Shown here piece by piece: positions 29,067 through 36,350 of a DNA stretch of 36,371 nt. This DNA comes from a virus. Below the pieces are notes generated by a model. That model made no database searches. It was not told where the DNA came from and saw nothing but the letters and a program-made list of their open reading frames with translations. Where the stretch lies: positions 1 through 36,371 of the IMG/VR virus record IMGVR_UViG_3300045286_000051. One strand, written 5' to 3'. Every line of letters starts with the position of its first letter. The stretch's first letter is position 1. The translations under genes and the position numbers were made by a program.

Positions 29067-30664
29067 CGACTGCCTCCGATCGAAACGAGGCGCGCCGGCG
29101 CCGGGTTGTCGCCAGTGTTGTCGCCGCCGTCTGTGGCAGCAGGATCGGGGTTAGCATCCGCCGCTGTTTGTGCTGCGGGTGCGACTGGCGCTGCCGGGGG
29201 CTCTGGTACTGTGGTATCGAGTTCGATGTTAGCCTCGTCGAACATATCGAGCTCGCGCCGCCGCGTGCGCACCACGTCCTCGACGTCCATTCCGCCGCCG
29301 GTCGCGGCCACCACGTCCGTGATCGTCGTGAGGCCGGCCTTGATCGCCTCCTTGTACGCTGCCACTTCCTTCGTCGGATCGATCCAGGACCAACCGCGCG
29401 GCTTGAACAGCACTGCCTCGTATCGCAGCGCGTCATTGGCGTACTGATCGAGCGGCACCGCGGAAATCGCGCCGGCCAGGACTGCCTGGCGCAGCCACAC
29501 CTTGTGCAGCGGCTGGCGAAACGAGCGGATCCACCACTGCTGGACGGCCTTGTACAGGTCGCGGTCGTCGAGCAGCGCCATGCGCGACGAGCTGTAGTTG
29601 CTCTGCGAATAGTCGCGGCTCAGACTCTCGTAACTCGTGCCGCAGCCTGCCGCCACTTCACGGAGCATCGCGCGCATGAATGGATCGAGAGACGCATTTG
29701 GGCGGTTAGGTGCGTGGAACTGCAACGCTTCGCCCGGATCGAGCTGCTGAACCGTCAGCGGCTCCAGATCGATCACCTGTTTCTGCGAGCCCTCTTCCGT
29801 CGCGCTCGGAAAACCGTCCGGCGTCGGCGTCGTGATCGTGGCGAAGTAGGCCGCGCTGCCGCGCGCCGCCGTGACCTCCAGTTGCGTGTACTCGTTCATG
29901 TCGTCCAACTTGCGCAGGACGGAATGGAGCCACGGTTCGCCGCGCGTCTGCGGCCATCTGTCGATCAGACGCAGGTGGTAGATGTCGCTCGCCGGGACGC
30001 GCTCGAACCTGTCCGACTGCTGGCCGATGATCGTGTGGGTGTCGCCCGGGTGCATGCGCCGAAGCCAATAGGCCACCGGGCGCTGGAACGAATCCACCTC
30101 GACGCCCATGCGCACCTGATTGCCGGATGCCGTTGCGCCGGGCACCTCGATGAACTGATCGGCGAGCCGCTCGGCCTCGATGAGCTCCAGCACCAGCGGC
30201 ACGGTGCTGTCGCCGGCGGTGCGGTAGTGCTTGCGGATCAGGATCTCGCCGGCCTCGAACACTTGGCCGATGGCTGCGCGCTCCATGTCCGAGAAGTGAA
30301 GCTCGCCGCCGGTGTGGCAGGAGCCAGGCTCGCACCACTGCTGCCACGTAGACTCGATTGCGTCGTTAGCCCGCAGATGCAAGTCCCCGCGCGTGTTGGC
30401 CACCTGCGCCTGCATGCCAACGCCGGTACCGATGACGTTGTTCACGACGATCTGCTTCGCGCGCTTGGCATAGGCGCTGTCGCGCACCATCTGCCGGCTG
30501 CGGGCGCGCAGGACGCGCAGGCTGCTGTTGAGCTCCTGATCGGAACTGTTGTCCGCGCCGGCCCCGAATCCGATCGTGGTTCGCGTGTTGCGCGCACCGG
30601 CGTAGAGGCGCTGTCCGGCGATGATGCGCGCCAGGCCGAGGCGGATGCTGCGCAGGCTAGCCAC
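29063..30664 (-). CDS. Portal protein (lambda gpB type)
   Basis: 533 residues from GTG 30664. It matches the lambda portal family: SLRVLRARSRQMVRDSAYAK, then AIGQVFEAGEILIRKHYR, RPVAYWLRRMHPGDTH, IYHLRLIDRWPQTRGEPWLH, and a C-terminal FRQPLHKVWLRQAV. Twelve copies form the ring at one head vertex through which DNA is pumped and released. The gene follows the head-tail joining gene and precedes the protease-capsid gene, the standard order, with an ATGA overlap. Confidence 0.88.
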   Translation of the reverse strand: MASLRSIRLGLARIIAGQRLYAGARNTRTTIGFGAGADNSSDQELNSSLRVLRARSRQMVRDSAYAKRAKQIVVNNVIGTGVGMQAQVANTRGDLHLRANDAIESTWQQWCEPGSCHTGGELHFSDMERAAIGQVFEAGEILIRKHYRTAGDSTVPLVLELIEAERLADQFIEVPGATASGNQVRMGVEVDSFQRPVAYWLRRMHPGDTHTIIGQQSDRFERVPASDIYHLRLIDRWPQTRGEPWLHSVLRKLDDMNEYTQLEVTAARGSAAYFATITTPTPDGFPSATEEGSQKQVIDLEPLTVQQLDPGEALQFHAPNRPNASLDPFMRAMLREVAAGCGTSYESLSRDYSQSNYSSSRMALLDDRDLYKAVQQWWIRSFRQPLHKVWLRQAVLAGAISAVPLDQYANDALRYEAVLFKPRGWSWIDPTKEVAAYKEAIKAGLTTITDVVAATGGGMDVEDVVRTRRRELDMFDEANIELDTTVPEPPAAPVAPAAQTAADANPDPAATDGGDNTGDNPAPARLVSIGGSR

Positions 30665-31208
30665 GGGCTAACCGCACGAATACGCGGCCTCGCGGGGTGC
30701 CGATGCCGGCCGCGATCTGAGCGGCGGCGCGTTCACGGCGAACCTCGCCCTCCCAGTGGCGGATCACGCGGATGATGTCCGCGGGCGAGTTGAACTCCAT
30801 CTCGCGGTCGCCGATGCGGTAGCGCTTGCGCAGCGGGTTCCAGAGTTCGAGCGCCGCCCGGGCATTGGCCAGCGCCGTCTCGGCCGCCGATCGGGCATCG
30901 GCGCCGGCAACGGAGACGCGCGGATCGGGGGTTAGGGTGAGGCTGCCGGTGGCGACGCTGAACGACTCGCCGGCCCTGTCCACCCATGAGGCCCAGCTGT
31001 ACTCGCCGGGCTGCCACGATGCCGTCGTGCTCGCGCTCGCCGCAGCGACGTGCGCATCGCCGTCGGCGGTGCACGTGATATCGATCGCAGTGCCGGGCGT
31101 TTCACGTGGAACCAGCCGGTAGTGCAGCACCCAACCATCGCCAGCCGGGTAGTCCGGCAGCGTCGTCGATAGCGTGAAGGTATCGCCGGCAGCGAAGCGA
31201 TTGAGCAC
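30657..31208 (-). CDS. Head-tail joining-region protein (gpW-like C-terminus)
   Basis: 183 residues from GTG 31208 (MLNRFAAGDTFTL in pattern). The N-terminal 110 residues are a beta-rich domain (GWVLHYRLVPRETPGTAI, then SWQPGEYSWASWVDRAGE). The C-terminal part has RKRYRIGDREMEFNSPADI and VIRHWEGEVRRERA, resembling gpW-type connector proteins. It would lie at the neck. No Shine-Dalgarno is obvious. It is the first late gene downstream of the inserted cassette, so its transcription must come through the cassette from the terminase operon or from an unseen promoter. Confidence 0.55.
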   Translation of the reverse strand: MLNRFAAGDTFTLSTTLPDYPAGDGWVLHYRLVPRETPGTAIDITCTADGDAHVAAASASTTASWQPGEYSWASWVDRAGESFSVATGSLTLTPDPRVSVAGADARSAAETALANARAALELWNPLRKRYRIGDREMEFNSPADIIRVIRHWEGEVRRERAAAQIAAGIGTPRGRVFVRLARG

Positions 31209-31267
31209 GCGGGCATCGTGCCGAGCGGCTCAGGACAACATCAGGCGAGGATTTGTCCACCCGGCGC

Positions 31268-31295
31268 TTGACAGATAAGCAGCATTGCGTATCTA
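31268..31295 (+). promoter_or_regulatory. Cassette promoter
   Basis: TTGACA (31268-31273), a 16-base spacer, then TATCTA (31290-31295). The -35 is perfect and the -10 good. It faces rightward, against the late operon, and precedes an AlpA/Xis-like gene with GGGAG before ATG 31335. The -10 overlaps the first of three direct repeats, so the product may repress its own promoter. Confidence 0.65.
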
Positions 31296-31323
31296 CTAGC
31301 GCCATTGCGCGTCAGTGCGTATC
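31283..31323 (+). promoter_or_regulatory. Three direct repeats (iterons) at the cassette promoter
   Basis: CATTGCGTATC (31283-31293), CATTGCGCGTC (31303-31313) and CAGTGCGTATC (31313-31323) lie 20 and 10 bases apart, so on the same face of the helix. Lambda Xis binds adjacent direct repeats of this kind to build a bent filament; the AlpA/Xis-like gene that follows is the obvious candidate to bind here. Repeats are seen; binding is inferred. Confidence 0.6.
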
Positions 31324-31334
31324 AGGGAGCGACG

Positions 31335-31526
31335 ATGAAACAGGACTACGTCCGCATGGCCGAGTTGTCGAGCACCAAAGGCAGGCAGGGCTTGCTGCCG
31401 GTTTCGGCGTCGACGATCAGGCAGTGGATCAAGGCGGGCCGCTTCCCGGCGCCCGTCCGGCTCGGGCCGCGCGTCATCGCATGGCGGCTGCAGGACATCG
31501 AGGCGTTCGTTCGCAATGGGGGGTGA
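31335..31526 (+). CDS. AlpA/Xis-like winged-helix DNA-binding protein
   Basis: 63 residues starting MKQDYVRMAELSSTK. The pattern VRMAELSS, then VSASTIRQWIKAGRFPAPVR and RVIAWRLQDIEAFV, is that of AlpA / excisionase-type winged-helix proteins (MerR-like helix-turn-helix followed by a wing). ATG 31335 is chosen for GGGAG upstream. In other elements such proteins control excision or transcription of an adjacent operon. Here it lies directly after the promoter with iterons and before the first pentamer array, so it probably regulates the cassette. No integrase is present for it to direct. Confidence 0.7.
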   Translation: MKQDYVRMAELSSTKGRQGLLPVSASTIRQWIKAGRFPAPVRLGPRVIAWRLQDIEAFVRNGG

Positions 31527-31654
31527 GGCAGGCGGGGCGCGGCCCGGCAGGCGTGGCCTGGCCGGGCGCGGCAAGGCGCGGCGCGGCTGGGAGCGGCAGG
31601 CTCGGCCAGGCCAGGCCTGGAGTGGCCCGGATAGGCAGGGCACGGCAGGCACGG
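31527..31654 (+). repeat. GGCNN pentamer array 1
   Basis: About 130 bases directly after the AlpA-like stop consist of GGC every four or five bases with changing two-base spacers (for example GGCAAGGCGCGGCGCGGC). The + strand is extremely G-rich and carries almost no TAA/TAG/TGA. The remaining bases to 31734 (an 80-base leader before the next gene, with GGAG before ATG 31735) are not repetitive. The same kind of array, longer and with more order, follows the next two genes (32961-33455). Confidence 0.8.
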
Positions 31655-31734
31655 AGCAATACCCGACGCAGCGGGCACCTGCGACTGGTCATCGCGCGGC
31701 GCCAGCACAAGCCGCCGAACAGTGGAGTTAGCAC

Positions 31735-32433
31735 ATGGCAACAGCAAAGAGCGCGACCCCGACAGGGGCGCATGTTTCAATCACGCCGCCAGACTTCGGG
31801 CATCTCGAACTCATGATCCGCGGCACTGCGCCGCTGGTGATCGAGCGGTTCTCGAAGAAGGCCGAGCTCATGGCCAAGATGGAGCAGGGGTCGACCGCGA
31901 AAGGCAAGCGGGAGCGCACCGCTCGGGACTACGAGCGGGACGCCGAAGAGGCGCGCTATCGCAGCGCGGATGGCGGATGGGAGGGCATCAACGCCGCGGC
32001 CTTCCGGGCCGCGATGATCTCGGCATGCAGGCTCGTCGGCTACAAGATGACGATGATGAAGATGTCCGTCTTCATCGAGGCCGACGGGTTCGACGTCTTC
32101 GAAGGCCTGCCGCTCGTCCGGATCTACGGTGAGTCCGAGACCTTCACGGCGCACACCCGGAACGCGACCGGCGTCGTCGACGTGCGGGCGCGGCCGCAGT
32201 ATCGAGACTGGGCCGCGAAGTTGCGGATCGAATACGACAAGTCGCAGTTCAATGCCATCGACATCGTGAACTTGGTTTCGCGCGTCGGGCTGCAAGTCGG
32301 CATCGGGGCAGGACGCCCGGATAGCAAGGCATCGGCCGGTTGTGGCTGGGGGACGTTTGTCCTTATCCACGATGCCGAAGAGGAGGCCATTCGGGCCAGG
32401 TTCGATATCAAACGCGGAAAGGCAATGTCATGA
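31735..32433 (+). CDS. Cassette protein of unknown function (possible RNA-binding fold)
   Basis: 232 residues starting MATAKSATPTGAHVSI. The N-terminal strand DFGHLELMIRGTAPLVIERF, a basic segment (KMEQGSTAKGKRERTARDYE), the helix NAAAFRAAMISACRL, and near the C-terminus a Gly-rich loop (VGLQVGIGAGRPDS) before a strand (WGTFVLIH). Proteins of this outline occur in other phages as hypothetical. The ordering strand-helix-strand with a late G-rich loop reminds me of RAMP/Cas7-type RNA-binding folds, but this is an impression. It lies between the two GGCNN arrays and is coupled to the next gene by an ATGA overlap. Confidence 0.7.
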   Translation: MATAKSATPTGAHVSITPPDFGHLELMIRGTAPLVIERFSKKAELMAKMEQGSTAKGKRERTARDYERDAEEARYRSADGGWEGINAAAFRAAMISACRLVGYKMTMMKMSVFIEADGFDVFEGLPLVRIYGESETFTAHTRNATGVVDVRARPQYRDWAAKLRIEYDKSQFNAIDIVNLVSRVGLQVGIGAGRPDSKASAGCGWGTFVLIHDAEEEAIRARFDIKRGKAMS

Positions 32434-32954
32434 ACAGGTATGCACGAGTCAAGGCCGAGATCAAGCGCGAGCTCGATCGTCTGGCCGATTTGAACAACGG
32501 CCTGCGACCGTCCGAAGTCGTCGAGGCAGCGACGCCGAAGAAGTCCCCGCTGCACGAAGAATTCGAATGGGACGACAAGAAGGCCGGGCACGAATTCCGG
32601 CTGTTGCGTGCGCGGCGGCTGATCCGCATCGCCATAACTGTCGACACGAGCCCATCGGGCGATGAAGTCGTCACTGATCGGTACGTCCACGTTCCGCCGA
32701 TCCAGGCCGAGCAGGACAATCCGAAGGCCCGCGAGGGGGTGTACCTGCGGATGAGTGACGTCGTGAAGAACGACGATTACTTTTCCCGCGCGCTCGCGGC
32801 CCTCGTCGCCAACGTCAACCGAGCTCGCGCATCAGCGCAGGAGCTGCGCGACGCAGCGACGCATAGCAGCGCCGATCCGGACCGCATGGCGAGGATCGCG
32901 ATGGCCATCACGGCATTGGAGACCGCTGGCGCGGCGGTGGCCGCGCTCCACTGA
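32430..32954 (+). CDS. Cassette protein of a widespread phage family, unknown function
   Basis: 174 residues starting MNRYARVKAEIKREL. A conserved-looking core, PSEVVEAATPKKSPLHEEF, then EWDDKKAGHEFRLLRARRLI, is typical of a widely seen phage protein family (SPLH...FEWDD). The C-terminal third is helical and Ala-rich. Its start overlaps the previous stop by ATGA, so the two are a pair. It ends directly before array 2. Function is unknown; the paired occurrence suggests the two act together, perhaps with the arrays. Confidence 0.7.
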   Translation: MNRYARVKAEIKRELDRLADLNNGLRPSEVVEAATPKKSPLHEEFEWDDKKAGHEFRLLRARRLIRIAITVDTSPSGDEVVTDRYVHVPPIQAEQDNPKAREGVYLRMSDVVKNDDYFSRALAALVANVNRARASAQELRDAATHSSADPDRMARIAMAITALETAGAAVAALH

Positions 32955-32960
32955 GCGAGG

Positions 32961-33455
32961 AGTGGCACGGCAAGCCAGGCAGGCTAGGCCCGGCTTGGCG
33001 CGGCGTGGCCGGGCATGGCCAGGACTCGCAAGGCCGGCAGGACCGGAGTGGCGCGGCAAGGCTAGGCCTGGCATGGCGGGGATCGGCGCGGACCGGAACC
33101 GCAAGGCCGGCAGGCAGGGCCTGGCATGGCGCGGATTGGCGGGGCTTGGCATGGCGCGGCAAGGACTGGAATCGCAAGGCCGGCAGGCGTGGCAAGGCAG
33201 GGCTCGGCTTGGCAGGGTGCGGCGTGGAACCGCAAGGCAGGCAGGCTCGGACAGGCGTGGCCAGGATGGGAGCCGCAAGGCAGGCAGGCTCGGACAGGCG
33301 GGGCCCGGCGCGGCGCGGACCGGAATCGCAAGGCAGGCGAGGCACGGAGAGGAATGGCGGGGCGTGGCTTGGCCAGGAGAGGAACCGCAAGGCAGGCTAG
33401 GCTTGGCTCGGCGCGGCGTGGCGGGGCTTGGCCCGGCCCGGACAGGCACGGCAGG
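32961..33455 (+). repeat. GGCNN pentamer array 2 with anchor sequence
   Basis: About 495 bases of GGC-containing pentads on the + strand fill the non-coding interval between the gene ending at 32954 and the convergent Mor-like gene ending at 33459. An anchor, CGCAAGGC, lies at 33027, 33100, 33173, 33231, 33274, 33327 and 33386 (starts), so 73, 73, 58, 43, 53 and 59 bases apart. All but the last gap leave remainder 3 on division by 5. Around it the consensus is GGAAYCGCAAGGCMGGCAGG, in which two four-base steps (GGCM, GGCA) shift the register by two. GG every five bases (GGN3) allows two-tetrad G-quadruplexes along the whole array. Confidence 0.85.
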
Positions 33456-33458
33456 CAA

Positions 33459-33764
33459 TCAGCGCACGAGTCTGCGGACCGTGCGCGCGGACACTCCCTC
33501 GCGCTGAGCGATCAGCGTGGGGGACTCCCCGCTCTGCGAGGCCTGCAGGATGCGCCCTCGGCGAGCCTGACGCTCGGCAGCCGGCGTGCGTGGCGCCCAG
33601 ACTCTCACCTGTTCGCCACCGAATCGGGTGGACCACTCGGATTCCAGAACATAACTGGCGACCTGCAGGAACGCTTCGCGGTTCTCGGCAGGGACCTGCC
33701 AGCGCTCGGCCAGGCGCTGCGCTCCGGCAGCGAGGACGCGAGTCAGGATCGACGGCTGTCTCAT
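33459..33764 (-). CDS. Mor-like helix-turn-helix protein
   Basis: 101 residues starting MRQPSILTRVLAAGAQ. The C-terminal part, ARRGRILQASQSGESPTLIA, then REGVSARTVRRLVR, resembles the Mor/C family of phage activators: a basic helix, a short linker with G-x-S and a helix-turn-helix. The N-terminal VLAAGAQRLAERWQVPAEN is a helical dimerisation-like domain. ATGA overlap with the large terminase gene fixes the start. It ends four bases from array 2 on the opposite strand. It may activate late transcription, but a role in packaging is also possible, given its partner gene. Confidence 0.6.
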   Translation of the reverse strand: MRQPSILTRVLAAGAQRLAERWQVPAENREAFLQVASYVLESEWSTRFGGEQVRVWAPRTPAAERQARRGRILQASQSGESPTLIAQREGVSARTVRRLVR

Positions 33765-35761
33765 CTCGGCCCCCACGGGTTGCGCGCTCCGATCCGGCCG
33801 ACGCGGCGGATGCTCGGCCTCGGCTGCGGTGCCGGCTGCGCTTGCGGCGGCGGCAGCATCGGCCGTTCCGCCGGGATCGGCGGTGGCGGCGCATCCTCGC
33901 CCTCGAGGCGCTGCTGCCACTTGCGCCAGTCCCCCTCGCGCCACCGATCGATCCCGACGTAGTGCGCCGCTGCCAGCGCGTATACCGCGCAGTCTAACGC
34001 TTCGTTTCGGCGGCCCGGCGGCTTGATCCATTCGAGCTTCGGGTGTCCGCGCACGTAGCGAGTTATGATCCGCTCGGCCGTCAACTGATCGAACACGTCA
34101 TCCGGCAGTTCGCGCGTCAGGTGCACGTACCCTGGCCCCGGATCCTGGAGCCGGAATCGGCCGTAGAGTTCGGCCTTGGCCGTGTCGGTGCCGAGGGACC
34201 ACAGGCGAACCCCGCGCTTGATCGACTCGCCGCGCCATGAGATGTCCTGATACGTCGGCTTGCCGAGAATGGCCTTGCCGGACTCCGACGCCCCCTTGAC
34301 TGCGTGCACGTGCTGCGCCTGCCAGGCCCGGGTGTAGGCGTAGACGGCCTGCGTGTGATGTCCGCCGGAGTCGACGAAGCAGGCTAACACCGGAACTGCG
34401 CGGCCATTGGAATGCAGGACAGGCATCGCGCGGTACTCGGAGAGTTGCTGCCACGGACTGCCGGCCTCCGTCTCCGGGCGGGACGGATCGCCGTACAGGA
34501 TCGCGCGATCCAGCATCTGGCGTTCCATGCCGCGGCCCCACGCCCACAGGTACGCCTCGAGCCGATCGCCCTGCACGTCGACGCCGAGCGTCGCGACGTA
34601 CATGCCGGGCAGCAGTTGCCGCAGCGGCCAGCGGCCGGCGCGCCGACGCAAGGCGTGATCGTCTGCTCGGTCGCCCGTCTCCTCGAACGTCTCGGCGAGC
34701 CGAGTGTTGAGGAAGACGCGCAACAGGCTGACGTCGCCGTTACGCGCAGCGTGCGTCGCCGCGTGCCACTCGACGACGAGGCTCTGCCACGAGAGCCAGC
34801 CGAGCGGGCTGTAGAGGCTCGAGAGTTGGAACCCGCGAACCGCTCCGTTATGCGCTCCCGGGTTCTCCGCCACCCAGCGCCCGGCCGCGAGCATGCGCGG
34901 CTTGGCGTACTCGCCGATCTCGCCACCGCACGCGACGCAGACGTAGCGCACGCTCTGCGGGATCGGCACGCCGTTCGGCGTCCTGTCCCACTTGATCCCG
35001 TGCGGCTTGTCGGCGCCCCAGTCGAGCGGCTGCATGTGCTCGCAGTGCGGGCACGGGACGTGATATCGGCAGCGATCACTGTCCAGGTATGCGGCCTCGA
35101 TGCGACTCGTGTCGCGCGTCGTCGGCGTGCTCGTCTTGAGCGTTTTGGCGCGGCTGTACGTCGTCTGCCGGGCCTCGGCGAGCTGGCACGGTTCGCCCTC
35201 GCCGTCGACGTCCATCGGATAGTTGTCGATCTCGTCCAGGAACAAGTCACGTACCGGCATGCTGCGCAAGTCGGCCGCGCTGTTGGCACCGGCGATCGCC
35301 AGCATGCCACCGGCGAACTCCTTAAGTAGCATGGTATTTGCGCTGTCACGACTTCGGTTTTCACGCACTTTTCGGCGCAATACCGCGGACTCCAGCACCA
35401 TCGATGCAAGGCGCTGCCGGGAATTGCGCTTTGCCACGCTGATCGTCGGCCACACCACCATCAGGGGGCCGGGGTTGGTGTCGATGAGGTAGCCGAGCCA
35501 ATTGGTGCCGACAGTCGTCTTGCTCGTCTGCGCGCCCCACAGCAGGACGACGGTGCGCACACGGCTGTTGGCGCCGAGGCAGTCCATCGGCTCGCGAGCG
35601 TATGGCGTCCTGCTCACGCGATACGGCCCCGGTTCGGCGCTGTCCTTGCCGCTCAGGACGCGATTGGCCTCGGCCCACTGGCTAACAGTCAAAAGAGGCG
35701 GCGGCGCCAGGAACTCGCGAATCACTTCGGCGAGCAGCGGGGCGGCCGCGCACAGCGTCAT
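33761..35761 (-). CDS. Terminase large subunit (lambda gpA type)
   Basis: 666 residues starting MTLCAAAPLLAEV. It matches the gpA-like terminase family: LLWGAQTSKTTVGTNWLGYL with the Walker A-like loop at about 75-83, LFLDEIDNYP (Walker B) at about 173-182, a zinc-type CPHC...CVAC pair in the middle, and a nuclease domain beginning TLGVDVQGDRLEAYLWAWG. It cuts concatemeric DNA and pumps it into proheads. The C-terminus is Pro/Gln-rich. Start is fixed by ATGA overlap with the small subunit; a longer in-frame version would overlap it. Confidence 0.9.
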   Translation of the reverse strand: MTLCAAAPLLAEVIREFLAPPPLLTVSQWAEANRVLSGKDSAEPGPYRVSRTPYAREPMDCLGANSRVRTVVLLWGAQTSKTTVGTNWLGYLIDTNPGPLMVVWPTISVAKRNSRQRLASMVLESAVLRRKVRENRSRDSANTMLLKEFAGGMLAIAGANSAADLRSMPVRDLFLDEIDNYPMDVDGEGEPCQLAEARQTTYSRAKTLKTSTPTTRDTSRIEAAYLDSDRCRYHVPCPHCEHMQPLDWGADKPHGIKWDRTPNGVPIPQSVRYVCVACGGEIGEYAKPRMLAAGRWVAENPGAHNGAVRGFQLSSLYSPLGWLSWQSLVVEWHAATHAARNGDVSLLRVFLNTRLAETFEETGDRADDHALRRRAGRWPLRQLLPGMYVATLGVDVQGDRLEAYLWAWGRGMERQMLDRAILYGDPSRPETEAGSPWQQLSEYRAMPVLHSNGRAVPVLACFVDSGGHHTQAVYAYTRAWQAQHVHAVKGASESGKAILGKPTYQDISWRGESIKRGVRLWSLGTDTAKAELYGRFRLQDPGPGYVHLTRELPDDVFDQLTAERIITRYVRGHPKLEWIKPPGRRNEALDCAVYALAAAHYVGIDRWREGDWRKWQQRLEGEDAPPPPIPAERPMLPPPQAQPAPQPRPSIRRVGRIGARNPWGPR

Positions 35762-36318
35762 TCGACGAGCGCCGACAGGGCGGCGTGGATCTCCAGGCGC
35801 AGGACGTCGTGCACCTTGGCCTGATCGGGCTCGGCCGCGAGCACTGCCGCCAGGCGCGCCGGCAACTGGAGCAGGCCCTCGCGCAGGCCGGCGCAGCGCT
35901 TGGCCCACTCGTTGCGGGCGTCGGCAGTGCGCATGAGCTGGCCTTCGAGCTCCTTGAGCTTGAGCTCGGCCAGATCGGCCTCGGCTGCCTCCCGGCGCGC
36001 TCGACTGGCCTGATACGACTCGGCCGGCTCCGATGTCGCGTCGGATTGCGGCAACTGCGGAATTTCCGCGGTTGTTGTCGTTGCGAATGGTGATGGCGGA
36101 TCGGGCGCCCGCTTGCCCTTGTGTTTCTTCGCCCGGATGTGCACGCCGGGCTGCCGCTTGCGAGTCGTGGCCTCCCACAAGCGATCCGACTCGAACGCAT
36201 CGAGCATGCCGTCCGGGCCGAGCACGATCCGCTGATCCTCGAGCGCTTGCGAGACGGAGGCAGGATCGACGCCGCGATAGCGGGAATATTCTGTGACGGT
36301 GAGGCGCGGTCCGCCCAT
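35758..36318 (-). CDS. Terminase small subunit (Nu1-like)
   Basis: 186 residues starting MGGPRLTVTEYSRYRG. The N-terminal VTEYSRYRGVDPASVSQAL with VLGPDGMLDAFESDRLW is the winged-helix that reads the packaging site, as in lambda Nu1. A basic/Pro linker (RKRQPGVHIRAKKHKGKRAP) and a long coiled coil (RREAAEADLAELKLKELEGQ) follow. It would recognise the phage packaging site, likely near the gap to the gpZ-like gene. No clear Shine-Dalgarno precedes the ATG. Confidence 0.8.
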   Translation of the reverse strand: MGGPRLTVTEYSRYRGVDPASVSQALEDQRIVLGPDGMLDAFESDRLWEATTRKRQPGVHIRAKKHKGKRAPDPPSPFATTTTAEIPQLPQSDATSEPAESYQASRARREAAEADLAELKLKELEGQLMRTADARNEWAKRCAGLREGLLQLPARLAAVLAAEPDQAKVHDVLRLEIHAALSALVE

Positions 36319-36350
36319 GTTGGGGATTATGCCTATGTGGACTCTAGGGC

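Noticed and set aside
29168-30775. 535-codon + strand frame opposite the portal gene
   Set aside because: A shadow frame; the minus frame is clearly a portal protein.
31283-31323. Reading the three repeats as a CRISPR array
   Set aside because: Repeats of 11 bases with 10- to 20-base steps, no spacers of about 30 bases and no cas genes. They fit a DNA-binding operator better.
31335-31526. AlpA-like protein as evidence of an integrated prophage
   Set aside because: I see no integrase or attachment-site pair. The protein may regulate the cassette rather than excision.
31296-31816. Open frames over array 1 on both strands
   Set aside because: Same reason: low-complexity products from the pentamer array and shadows of the AlpA-like gene.
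32961-33455. Reading the pentamer array as a CRISPR array or tRNA cluster
   Set aside because: No unique spacers of constant length and no tRNA cloverleaf or CCA-like pattern. The unit is five bases.
32832-33962. Long open frames on both strands across array 2
   Set aside because: A GGCNN pentamer rarely makes stop codons in any frame, so several long frames are expected by composition. Their peptides are low-complexity, have no Shine-Dalgarno, and overlap each other; none looks like a protein.
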